Of a stretch of 9,669 nt of DNA, positions 1-6,250 are shown in pieces (position 1 is the stretch's first letter; each line of letters begins with the position of its first letter). Under the pieces are notes generated by a model. That model had not been told where the DNA came from, searched no databases, and saw only the letters and a list, made by a program, of their open reading frames with translations. The position numbers were made by a program, and so were the translations under genes. The DNA is taken from the NCBI GenBank assembly GCA_017479035.1, contig JAFVCR010000182.1, forward strand, positions 1 through 9,669, read 5' to 3'. This DNA comes from Kiritimatiellia bacterium. Lineage in GTDB: Bacteria > Verrucomicrobiota > Kiritimatiellia > RFP12 > UBA1067.

Positions 1-1
1 C

Positions 2-295
2 GACGACAAGCACGGTCACCACGCAGCATGGGGCGGCCAGACTAGCTGGTGCGCCACCGGCGAATACACGAGACCTGTGGTGAAGTACATCCGCCTTGCG
101 GCTTTCACAGACCTCGGCAGCGTGGGCGAGGACGAGTTTGATTTCGACTCCAAATACTTCACATGGTCGGTGGGGCTTGGAGTGCGGCTCGACATTGAAA
201 GTTTCCCGATCCGTCTAGACTTTGGCGTGCCGGTGGTGAAACCTTCCCACACCGAAGAGCAGATATTCTCCTTCTCCATCGGTTACGATTTCTGA
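2..295 (+). CDS. bamA: BamA / Omp85 outer-membrane assembly protein, C-terminal end (partial)
   Basis: The frame is open from the window edge to a TGA at 293-295, giving the last 97 residues of a protein whose start lies outside the window. BamA is the outer-membrane 16-stranded barrel that folds and inserts other beta-barrel proteins. The fragment shows the closing strands of such a barrel: FTDLGSV (compare the FxDxGxV strand of Omp85 proteins), then SVGLGVRLDIESFPIRLDFGVPV, matching the family's G-x-G-x-R-x-x-x-P-x-R-x-D pattern with one residue more between G and P, and a final strand FSFSIGYDF ending in phenylalanine, the usual C-terminal outer-membrane barrel signal. The skp/ompH gene 24 bases downstream is the classic partner of bamA and supports BamA over another Omp85 member such as TamA. 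The POTRA domains are outside the window, so this rests on the barrel end and the context. Confidence 0.8.
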   Translation, partial: DDKHGHHAAWGGQTSWCATGEYTRPVVKYIRLAAFTDLGSVGEDEFDFDSKYFTWSVGLGVRLDIESFPIRLDFGVPVVKPSHTEEQIFSFSIGYDF

Positions 296-319
296 CACGT
301 TTCTCAAAGAGGCAAAGCA

Positions 320-880
320 ATGAAAAAGATTTTGATGGTTATCGCCGCAGTATCCGCGATGGTCGTTTCCGCAGAGACGAAAATAGCGTTTGTAGATATG
401 TCGATCCTTCTCAAGATGCACCCGCAATACGATAGCGACGGGCGGCTACTCAAGGAGACCGATTCCGAATACCAGGAAAAACTCGACAAGCGCCAGGACG
501 AGTTGAAGAAACTCGCCGAAGACGGCAAGAAGGCGGCAGAGGAAGCGCAAAACCCGATGCTCGGCGCCAAGGCGCGGCAGGAGGCGATGAAGAAAGTTGC
601 GGATCTGGAACGCAAATTCATCGCAGCGCAGCAGGATCTCCAGCGCGAAGCGGCCAAATACCGCGACGAGGTGGAAAACCTCAATGCACGCCTTCTACGT
701 ACGCGTATGGCTGAAATCCGCGAAAAAACTGCTGAATACGCCAAAGGGGCGGGCTATGACATCGTTTTGGACAAGTCGCTCACCGCTTACGTAGATGACA
801 AATACGATATTACCGACAAGATACTCCTTATATATGGAGTAGATCCCGCAACCCGCCCCGATCGCGAAGCGGCGAAATGA
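320..880 (+). CDS. skp: Skp/OmpH-family periplasmic chaperone
   Basis: This is a 186-residue secreted protein of the OmpH/Skp family, a periplasmic chaperone that holds unfolded outer-membrane proteins on their way to the BAM complex. Residues 1-18 form a signal peptide (MKKI, hydrophobic core, cleavage after VSA). The mature protein opens with KIAFVDMSILLKMHP, the family's first beta-strand and helix. Residues about 45-140 are rich in Lys, Glu, Ala and Gln without prolines, apart from one short NPM stretch, as expected for the long coiled-coil tentacles. The tail returns to the body domain with GAGYDIVLDKSLTAYVDDKYDIT, matching the family's GYDLVLD...DIT end. Size fits the family (about 160-190 residues). 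An AGAGG-type ribosome site (308-312) sits 7 bases before the ATG. It follows bamA by 24 bases, so the two are probably co-transcribed, and a terminator closes the unit 25 bases after the stop. Confidence 0.88.
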   Translation: MKKILMVIAAVSAMVVSAETKIAFVDMSILLKMHPQYDSDGRLLKETDSEYQEKLDKRQDELKKLAEDGKKAAEEAQNPMLGAKARQEAMKKVADLERKFIAAQQDLQREAAKYRDEVENLNARLLRTRMAEIREKTAEYAKGAGYDIVLDKSLTAYVDDKYDITDKILLIYGVDPATRPDREAAK

Positions 881-904
881 GGCGATATTCTTGATGAAAC
901 GATG

Positions 905-930
905 AAAACGCGGGTAATCCCCGCGTTTTT
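905..930 (+). terminator. Intrinsic terminator after bamA-skp
   Basis: A perfect 10-bp stem (AAAACGCGGG at 905-914 pairing with CCCGCGTTTT at 920-929) encloses a 5-base loop, and the 3' arm runs into five T. It lies 25 bases after the skp stop codon. The four A at the base of the 5' arm become a T-run on the other strand, so it could work in both directions, but no minus-strand gene ends here. It shows that lpxD, fabZ or lpxA do not follow skp in this transcript. Confidence 0.88.
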
Positions 931-1075
931 GCATTAATAGGGGCATATCCGCCATATTACATTGCCGGGCGGAGCGTGGGTCTTTGCAGACGATGCGATT
1001 TGGCACTTTGAGCCGTTTTTGGGCGGCCGCGATGTTTTGCGCGGAAAGAAAAGATCGTAGCGTATAAAAAAATAC

Positions 1076-1104
1076 TTGAATTGTGCGCGGAAAAAAGGTA
1101 AAAT
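1076..1104 (+). promoter_or_regulatory. Sigma-70-type promoter of the pyruvate:ferredoxin oxidoreductase gene
   Basis: TTGAAT (1076-1081) and TAAAAT (1099-1104) are separated by exactly 17 bases, the ideal spacing for the housekeeping sigma factor. The -10 box is preceded by GG. The predicted transcript starts near 1111, leaving a leader of roughly 53 bases before the ATG at 1164. The promoter overlaps an open N-terminal extension of the reading frame, which argues that translation does not start upstream of it. The leader holds a weak 5-bp hairpin (AGCGG at about 1122 pairing with CCGCT) just before the ribosome site. I cannot say whether that matters. Confidence 0.75.
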
Positions 1105-1146
1105 TATGTGCATATTCCATGAGCGGTTTTGCGCCGCTTTCAAACG

Positions 1147-1154
1147 AAGAAGGA
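1147..1154 (+). promoter_or_regulatory. Ribosome binding site that sets the nifJ start
   Basis: AAGAAGGA lies 9 bases before the ATG at 1164. The frame is open further upstream to a GTG at 1083 and has another ATG at 1119, but only the ATG at 1164 has a ribosome site, and only from there does the protein match the family (MAKKIMVDGCSAAAEIAFA). Confidence 0.8.
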
Positions 1155-1163
1155 CATCAGTAT

Positions 1164-4100
1164 ATGGCCAAAAAGATTATGGTGGACGGCTGCAGCGCAG
1201 CGGCGGAGATCGCTTTTGCCTGCAGCGAGGTCGCTTGCATTTACCCCATCACCCCCTCCTCGCCAATGGGCGAATGGTGCGATGAGGCCGCTTCCAAACA
1301 CAAACAGAACATCTGGGGCACCGTTCCGAGCGTGGTGGAGATGGAGTCCGAGGGCGGCGCGGCCGGTGCGGTCCACGGTTCGCTTGCGACGGGTGCGCTT
1401 ACAACCACGTTCACCGCGTCGCAGGGGCTTCTGTTGATGATCCCGAACATGTACAAGATCGCCGGCGAACTCACGCCTTCGGTTTTCCATGTTTCGGCGC
1501 GTTCGCTGGCGTATCAGGGGCTTTGCATTTTCGGCGACCACGGCGACGTGATGAGCTGCCGCCAGACCGGTTTTGCGATGCTCTGTTCCAACTCCGTGCA
1601 GGAAGCGCACGATCTCGCGCTTATCGCGCACGCCGCCACGCTCGAGGCGAAGGTGCCGTTCCTCCATTTCTTCGACGGGTTCCGCACTTCGCATGAAGTC
1701 CAGAAAATCGACGAAATCGACTACGACACGATCCGCCAGATGATCAATGACGATTTCGTGGCGGATTTCCGCCGCCGTGCACTCAATCCCGAGCATCCCA
1801 CGAGGCTCGGCACGGCGCAGAACCCCGACATCAACTTCCAGGGGCGTGAAGCGTGCCAGAAGTATTACGACGCGACGCCGGCGATCGTCCAGAAATACAT
1901 GGACAAGTTCTATGAGCTCACCGGGCGGCGCTACAACCTCTTCGACTACGTGGGCGCACCCGATGCGGAGCGCGTGATAGTGGCGATGGGTTCGGGTTGC
2001 GACACGCTCCATGAAACGGTGGATGCGCTCGTAAAGCAGGGCGAGAAGGTGGGGCTTCTCAAAGTCCGTTTGTACCGTCCGTTCTCGATGGTTGATTTCG
2101 TCAAGGCGGTGCCTGCGACGGTCAAGACAATCACGGTGCTCGACCGCACGAAGGAACCCGGCGCGATAGGCGACCCGCTTTACCTCGACGTGACTGCGGC
2201 GATAGGGCAGGGGTTGCAGGAGGAAGTAGTTTCCTTCAAGTATCCGCGCGTCTATGCGGGGCGTTACGGCATTGGGTCCAAGGATTTCACGCCGCAGCTT
2301 TGCAAGGCGGTGTTCGACAACATGCTCAAGGAAAAGCCTGTAGACCACTTCGCCGTGGGCATCGTGGACGACATCACGGGCAAGTACATCCTTGGGGACA
2401 ATTCCTTCGTGGTGCCGACGGGCGATCGCAAGGAGTGCATGTTCTGGGGGCTCGGCGCGGACGGCACGGTTGGCGCGAACAAGAACTCCATAAAGATCAT
2501 CGGCACCTACACGGACAATTTCGCACAGGGCTACTTTGAGTACGACTCCAAGAAGTCCGGCGGCGTGACGATTTCCCATCTGCGCTTTGGGCCGGAGGAG
2601 ATTCGCGCGCCGTACTTCGTGAACAAGGCGGACTTCACCGCGTGCCACTGCTTCCCGTATCTTGAGAAGTACGACATGCTCAAGGCGGCCAAGCCCGGTT
2701 CCACGTTCCTGCTGGCCTCGCCTTACACGGCGGCGGAGGTGTGGGACCACATGCCCGACGAGGTGGAGAAGGCCATCATCGACAAGAAGCTCGACTTCTA
2801 CGTGATCAACGCCGCGAAGATCGCGCTCGAGAACGGCATGGGCACACGCACCAATACCGTGCTCCAGACGGCGTTCTTCAAACTCTCCGGCATTTTGCCC
2901 GAGGAAGAGGCGATAAAGAAACTCAAAGACTACGCGGAGAAGTCCTATGCCAAGAAGGGCATGGACGTTGTTGAGAAAAACTGGAAGTGCATCGATGCCG
3001 CCGTGGCGGCAATCGAAAAGGTTGACTATCCCTCCACGGTGGCCGGCAAACTCAAAAAGCCCGCGACCGTGGCGGCAGAAGCACCCGAGTTCATCAAGAA
3101 CGTCACCGCGAAGATGATTGCGCAGGAAGGCAACGACCTGCCCGTCTCCGCAATCCCGGACGACGGCACATGGCCCACGGCCACCACGCAGTGGGAAAAG
3201 CGCAATGTTGCGGCGTTCATCCCCGAATGGGATCCGTCCGCATGCATCCAGTGCGGCCAGTGCTCGCTCATCTGCCCGCATGCGGCAATCCGCATGAAGG
3301 CATATGACGCGGCGGAACTCGAAAAGGCTCCGGCGGCGTTCAAGAGCGCGGATGCAAAGATGCCGGCGGTGAAGGCCATCGGCAACAAGTTCACGGTTCA
3401 GTGCGCTCCGGAAGACTGCATGGGCTGCACGCTCTGCGTAAACCGTTGCCCGATGAAGGCCAAGGGTGCGCTCAAGATGGTTGAGCAGATTCCGCTGCGC
3501 AAACAGGAGGCGGAGAACTGGAAGTTCTTCCTTTCGCTACCGGATGCGGATCCGTTGAAACTCGACACCAAGCAGATTCTCGGTTCGCAGCTCAAACGGC
3601 CGCTGTTCGAGTTCTCGGGCGCGTGCGCCGGCTGCGGCGAAACGCCTTACGTGAAGTTGCTCACGCAACTTTTCGGCGACCGCCTGCTCATCGCTAACGC
3701 CACGGGCTGCTCTTCCATCTACGGCGGCAATCTGCCGACCACGCCGTATTGCCAGCGCAAGGACGGGCGCGGCCCGGCATGGGCAAACTCGCTCTTCGAG
3801 GACAATGCGGAATTCGGCATGGGCATGCGCGTCTCCGCAGACAAACTCCAGGAATACGCCTTCGAGATTGTCGACAGGATGCTTGCAAACGAAAAGGCTC
3901 CCGAGAACATCAAGGCCGTGCTCAAACGCATCAAGGAAATCGACCAGTTCGCGCCCAACGGCGTGGAGGACATGAGAGCGGCCGTGGCCGAGCTCAAGAA
4001 AGTCCTTGGCGAACACGAGTGCGCGTGCTCCAACCGCAAGAATCTCCTTGCAGTGGCGGACGACCTCGTGCGCAAGAGCGTGTGGATCATCGGCGGCGAC

Positions 4101-4727
4101 GGCTGGGCATACGACATCGGCTACGGCGGGCTAGACCACGTGCTCGCGTCCGGGCGCAATGTGAAGGTGCTGGTGCTCGATACGGAAGTGTATTCCAACA
4201 CGGGCGGGCAGGCATCCAAGTCCACACCGCTTGGTGCGATTGCGAAGTTCGCGGCATCCGGCAAGCCGTCCATGAAGAAGAACCTCGGTCTGATGCAGAT
4301 GCAGTACAAGAACATCTACATTGCGCAGGTTTCGATGGGCGCGAATCCGGCGGCGGCAGTCAAGGCGTTCAACGAGGCGGAAGCATACGACGGCCCCGCA
4401 CTCATCATCGCCTACGCGCACTGCATCGAGCAGGGTCTCAACACGGCCAAGGGGCCGGAGCGGCAGCAGATCGCGGTGAAGTCCGCACACTTCCCGCTGT
4501 ATCGCTACAATCCGGATCTCGTGGCGCAGGGCAAGAACGGTCTGCAGCTTGATTCTGCGGCAGCGAGCATCTCCTTTGCGGAGACGGCGACCGAAGAAAA
4601 CCGCTTCAAGCAGCTCCTCAAGGCCAACCCCGAACACGCGCAGGAAATGTTGCAGCGTGCGGAGCAGGGCTTCAAGGACAACTACGAATACCTCAAGGCA
4701 CTCGCCGCCATCGCGCCCACGGCGTGA
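1164..4727 (+). CDS. nifJ: Pyruvate:ferredoxin (flavodoxin) oxidoreductase
   Basis: This 1187-residue single-chain enzyme oxidatively decarboxylates pyruvate to acetyl-CoA and CO2 in the cytoplasm, passing electrons to ferredoxin or flavodoxin. Domains in order: N-terminal pyrimidine-binding domain (YPITPSS at 27-33; MESEGGAAGA from 60, with E63 the likely thiamine-activating glutamate); a transketolase-C-like domain with GDHGDVMSCRQTGFA; the EKR domain with FEYDSKKSGGVTISHLRFG; a two-cluster ferredoxin domain (C694-x2-C697-x2-C700-x3-C704 and C752-x2-C755-x2-C758-x3-C762); and the thiamine-diphosphate domain with GDGWAYDIGYGG and DTEVYSNTGGQ. C821, C824, C849 and C1087 match the spacing of the four ligands of the third, proximal cluster. 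The chain ends about 100 residues after C1087, so it lacks the extra C-terminal oxygen-protection domain known from Desulfovibrio africanus. It is monocistronic, with its own promoter and terminator. Because the thiamine, CoA and Fe-S features are all intact, it is probably active. Confidence 0.97.
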   Translation: MAKKIMVDGCSAAAEIAFACSEVACIYPITPSSPMGEWCDEAASKHKQNIWGTVPSVVEMESEGGAAGAVHGSLATGALTTTFTASQGLLLMIPNMYKIAGELTPSVFHVSARSLAYQGLCIFGDHGDVMSCRQTGFAMLCSNSVQEAHDLALIAHAATLEAKVPFLHFFDGFRTSHEVQKIDEIDYDTIRQMINDDFVADFRRRALNPEHPTRLGTAQNPDINFQGREACQKYYDATPAIVQKYMDKFYELTGRRYNLFDYVGAPDAERVIVAMGSGCDTLHETVDALVKQGEKVGLLKVRLYRPFSMVDFVKAVPATVKTITVLDRTKEPGAIGDPLYLDVTAAIGQGLQEEVVSFKYPRVYAGRYGIGSKDFTPQLCKAVFDNMLKEKPVDHFAVGIVDDITGKYILGDNSFVVPTGDRKECMFWGLGADGTVGANKNSIKIIGTYTDNFAQGYFEYDSKKSGGVTISHLRFGPEEIRAPYFVNKADFTACHCFPYLEKYDMLKAAKPGSTFLLASPYTAAEVWDHMPDEVEKAIIDKKLDFYVINAAKIALENGMGTRTNTVLQTAFFKLSGILPEEEAIKKLKDYAEKSYAKKGMDVVEKNWKCIDAAVAAIEKVDYPSTVAGKLKKPATVAAEAPEFIKNVTAKMIAQEGNDLPVSAIPDDGTWPTATTQWEKRNVAAFIPEWDPSACIQCGQCSLICPHAAIRMKAYDAAELEKAPAAFKSADAKMPAVKAIGNKFTVQCAPEDCMGCTLCVNRCPMKAKGALKMVEQIPLRKQEAENWKFFLSLPDADPLKLDTKQILGSQLKRPLFEFSGACAGCGETPYVKLLTQLFGDRLLIANATGCSSIYGGNLPTTPYCQRKDGRGPAWANSLFEDNAEFGMGMRVSADKLQEYAFEIVDRMLANEKAPENIKAVLKRIKEIDQFAPNGVEDMRAAVAELKKVLGEHECACSNRKNLLAVADDLVRKSVWIIGGDGWAYDIGYGGLDHVLASGRNVKVLVLDTEVYSNTGGQASKSTPLGAIAKFAASGKPSMKKNLGLMQMQYKNIYIAQVSMGANPAAAVKAFNEAEAYDGPALIIAYAHCIEQGLNTAKGPERQQIAVKSAHFPLYRYNPDLVAQGKNGLQLDSAAASISFAETATEENRFKQLLKANPEHAQEMLQRAEQGFKDNYEYLKALAAIAPTA

Positions 4728-4751
4728 TGCGGATGGAGGCCGCATTAGAGG

Positions 4752-4778
4752 GGCCGCACACGTAAGTGTGCGGCCTTT
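4752..4778 (+). terminator. Intrinsic terminator after nifJ
   Basis: A perfect 10-bp stem (GGCCGCACAC at 4752-4761 with GTGTGCGGCC at 4766-4775) is closed by a GTAA (GNRA-type) tetraloop and followed by TTTCC. It lies 24 bases after the nifJ stop. The T-tract is short, so the very stable hairpin must do most of the work. On the minus strand there is no T-run, so it is directional. Confidence 0.8.
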
Positions 4779-4794
4779 CCGTATTTTGCGCGAT

Positions 4795-4947
4795 GCGCGG
4801 CGGCGTAACTATTGTCTTGAGCAACCGCCGCGTCTCATCGCCACAACGCGGCAGAACATGCGCGAAGTAGGAATAGGCGAGCGTGCAGAAGGCGAGGAGA
4901 TTTTCCAGCCGCCGGAAAGTTCTCACGTGGAGTTTGAGTTGCGCCTG
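4795..4947 (-). pseudogene. Probable relic of an IS4-like transposase C-terminus
   Basis: Read on the minus strand from 4947, about 50 codons translate to a peptide containing HVRTFRRLENLLAFCTLAY followed by SYFAHVLP and RRLLKTI. This resembles the conserved C-terminal helix region of IS4-family DDE transposases, where a V-R-x-x-x-R-x-x-N-L-L-x-x-x-x-L-A-Y pattern follows the catalytic glutamate. The catalytic DDE part is missing: upstream of 4950 the frame runs straight into the heptad repeat array. No terminal inverted repeats or target duplication were found. I recognise the pattern from memory and have no alignment, so a chance resemblance remains possible. Confidence 0.42.
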
Positions 4948-4959
4948 TCGGCGAGAGCG

Positions 4960-4987
4960 AACTGCAAACTGCAAACAGCAAACTGCA
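4960..4987 (+). repeat. Heptad tandem array 1 (4 x AACTGCA)
   Basis: Four tandem 7-base units, AACTGCA, AACTGCA, AACAGCA, AACTGCA, make 28 bases with a single mismatch in the third unit. A second array of the same heptad in the same orientation lies 201 bases downstream. The unit of seven is not a multiple of three, so it would shift frame if translated, which fits a non-coding role. Confidence 0.9.
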
Positions 4988-5087
4988 TCGCATAGAGGTG
5001 CTGCGTTGTTCCGTTGAATATGCTCGAGGTGTGCGTCTTTGACCGGAAAGAATACTATTCTCCAGCGCAATCCTCCGCAAACCATCT

Positions 5088-5104
5088 GCGGGCGAGACGC
5101 CCGC
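5088..5104. repeat. GC-rich palindrome, REP-like dispersed repeat
   Basis: GCGGGCG-AGA-CGCCCGC is a perfect 7-bp stem with a 3-base loop, followed by GTCCCC. From memory, this palindrome and its flanks occur as dispersed intergenic repeats in Verrucomicrobia and Planctomycetes genomes, where automated annotation turns them into spurious peptides with strings such as GRDARVP or TRASRPQ. The same strings appear here when the region is translated (plus strand GRDARVPT, minus strand GTRASRPQM). It has no T-run on either side, so it is not a standard terminator. Confidence 0.7.
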
Positions 5105-5160
5105 GTCCCCACAGTGCACACTCTCTCCTTCTCTCGTGCCTCTGCGTTGATTGCATTTTC

Positions 5161-5188
5161 AAACTGCAAACTGCACACTGCAAACTGC
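5161..5188 (+). repeat. Heptad tandem array 2 (4 x AAACTGC)
   Basis: Four units, AAACTGC, AAACTGC, ACACTGC, AAACTGC, make 28 bases with one mismatch, again in the third unit. It is the same heptad as the array at 4960-4987 in another phase and the same orientation. It lies 28 bases upstream of the -35 box of the carboxypeptidase promoter. Confidence 0.9.
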
Positions 5189-5216
5189 GGCTACTGCGGG
5201 TGGATTGAGCATGTAT

Positions 5217-5245
5217 TTGCAAAATATGCGGATTTTTGGTAGAAT
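5217..5245 (+). promoter_or_regulatory. Sigma-70-type promoter of the carboxypeptidase gene
   Basis: TTGCAA (5217-5222) and TAGAAT (5240-5245) are separated by 17 bases. As in the nifJ promoter, the -10 box is preceded by GG. The ATG at 5252 starts 7 bases after the last base of the -10 box, which is where transcription should begin, so the mRNA is predicted to be leaderless or nearly so. Confidence 0.75.
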
Positions 5246-5251
5246 GGCATC

Positions 5252-6229
5252 ATGAAGATGTATAGATTGATGGTTCTTGCACTTTTGCCGTTTATTGCAT
5301 TGGCGGCAGTCGCCGCGCCAAACGCCAAGCGGCCTGTGCAGATCGCAAAGAGCAGCGCAAAGGGATGGAAGCAACCTTCGTGGTGGTTGCGGGGCAATCC
5401 ATATCGTGGCGCATTGGTGGCGGATGCCGCGCCTGGCGGCCAGATACTTTTCTCGCATCACGCCACGGACAAGGCTTATCCCGCATCGCTCACAAAATTG
5501 ATGACGTTCCTACTCGTTCTCGAAGATCTCCGCGACGGACGTTACAAATTGTCCGACACTATGGTTGGCACTGTAACCGCCGCCCGTGAAATCCCATCGA
5601 AGATCGACATCCGCCCCGGCGAGACTGCCACGGTGCACGATCTGCTCGTTGCCATAATGGTGAAATCTGCAAACGATGCTGCCGTTGTCCTCGCACAGAA
5701 TTCCGAGGCCAAACGCGCCGGACGAAATGAAATAATCTCCGACGATCTCCCCAATTTCATCGCACGCATGAACCGCCGTGCCGCCGAACTTGGCATGAAG
5801 CACACCCGCTACGTCTCGCCCAACGGACTTCCTCCGCCCGCCGGCTCCAATCGCGGTTTCGACGAGTCCACCGCTGATGACATCTTGATACTTGCCCGCA
5901 CCGTTCTCTCTATGCCGTCCGCACTCTCTTACACTTCCTTGCCGTTTGCCAAAATCCACATCGGCGAGCGGGTCGTCCCCTTGTACAGCCACAACAACAT
6001 TCTCTGCGGCAACAGTATTGCAAAGATCACCGCCAAAGACGGCAGAAATCTCGTAGACGGCTTGAAGACCGGCTACATCGATGCCGGCGGCTCTTCGATA
6101 GTCCTCACTGCTAAATCTTCCGGCAGGCGCGTTTTGGTCGTTCTTCTCGGTTGCAGTTCCGTTCCCGAACGCGATGCGATGGCGCGTCGCTTGATGCTCG
6201 AGGCACTCTCCGCAGTTTCTCCCTGGTGA
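5252..6229 (+). CDS. Serine-type D-alanyl-D-alanine carboxypeptidase (peptidase S11, PBP5-like)
   Basis: This 325-residue enzyme removes the terminal D-alanine from peptidoglycan pentapeptides in the periplasm, limiting cross-linking. Residues 1-22 are a signal peptide (MKMYRLMVLALLPF..., cleavage after AVA-A). All three active-site motifs of the family are present: S79-L-T-K82 (nucleophile Ser79, base Lys82), S139-A-N141, and K272-T-G274. Supporting motifs are YPASLTKLMT, MVKSANDAA and DGLKTGYIDAGG. The protein stops soon after the catalytic domain and lacks the C-terminal beta domain and amphipathic anchor of E. coli PBP5 (dacA product), so it is probably soluble in the periplasm. The chosen ATG has no ribosome site, but the promoter sits directly before it. 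An in-frame ATG two codons later (5258) would be the next candidate. It converges with the minus-strand operon. Confidence 0.93.
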   Translation: MKMYRLMVLALLPFIALAAVAAPNAKRPVQIAKSSAKGWKQPSWWLRGNPYRGALVADAAPGGQILFSHHATDKAYPASLTKLMTFLLVLEDLRDGRYKLSDTMVGTVTAAREIPSKIDIRPGETATVHDLLVAIMVKSANDAAVVLAQNSEAKRAGRNEIISDDLPNFIARMNRRAAELGMKHTRYVSPNGLPPPAGSNRGFDESTADDILILARTVLSMPSALSYTSLPFAKIHIGERVVPLYSHNNILCGNSIAKITAKDGRNLVDGLKTGYIDAGGSSIVLTAKSSGRRVLVVLLGCSSVPERDAMARRLMLEALSAVSPW

Positions 6230-6250
6230 GGCGTCCATGCGGCGCGGCCG

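Larger units (their letters stand above)
4779..5251. other. Non-coding stretch between nifJ and the carboxypeptidase gene
   Basis: No credible intact gene is seen here. Reading frames exist on both strands but have no start context and run through repeats. The stretch holds a decayed transposase-like piece (4795-4947), two heptad arrays (4960-4987 and 5161-5188), a GC-rich palindrome (5088-5104), a short AGAATA-C-TATTCT palindrome (5049-5061), and the promoter of the next gene (5217-5245). Base composition drifts between GC-rich and AT-rich patches, unlike the even composition of the neighbouring genes. I read it as an old insertion site that has collected dispersed repeats. Confidence 0.6.

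Noticed and set aside
930..960. A second promoter-like pair just after the skp terminator (TTGCAT near 930 with an AT-rich CATATTA)
   Set aside because: The -10 match is poor at any acceptable spacing, and the TTG overlaps the terminator T-run. The pair at 1076-1104 is far better.
1083..1163. N-terminal extension of nifJ from a GTG at 1083 or an ATG at 1119
   Set aside because: The 1083 start lies between the promoter boxes, neither start has a ribosome site, and the extra residues do not resemble the family. The ATG at 1164 has AAGAAGGA at 9 bases.
1140..3281. A very long open frame (713 codons) on the minus strand, antisense to nifJ
   Set aside because: Its translation is rich in Arg, His and Val-Asp-like low-complexity runs typical of the complement of GC-biased codons. 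It has no recognisable domain and lies wholly inside the unmistakable nifJ coding sequence.
4693..5178. Minus-strand frame of 161 codons across the intergenic gap as a real gene
   Set aside because: It runs through heptad repeats, the palindrome and the nifJ terminator, and has no ribosome site. Only its middle part resembles a transposase, so it is treated as a relic.
4960..5188. Possible CRISPR array or iteron-type origin from the heptad repeats
   Set aside because: Units are only 7 bases, directly tandem with no spacers, just four per array, and no cas, rep or parA genes are nearby.
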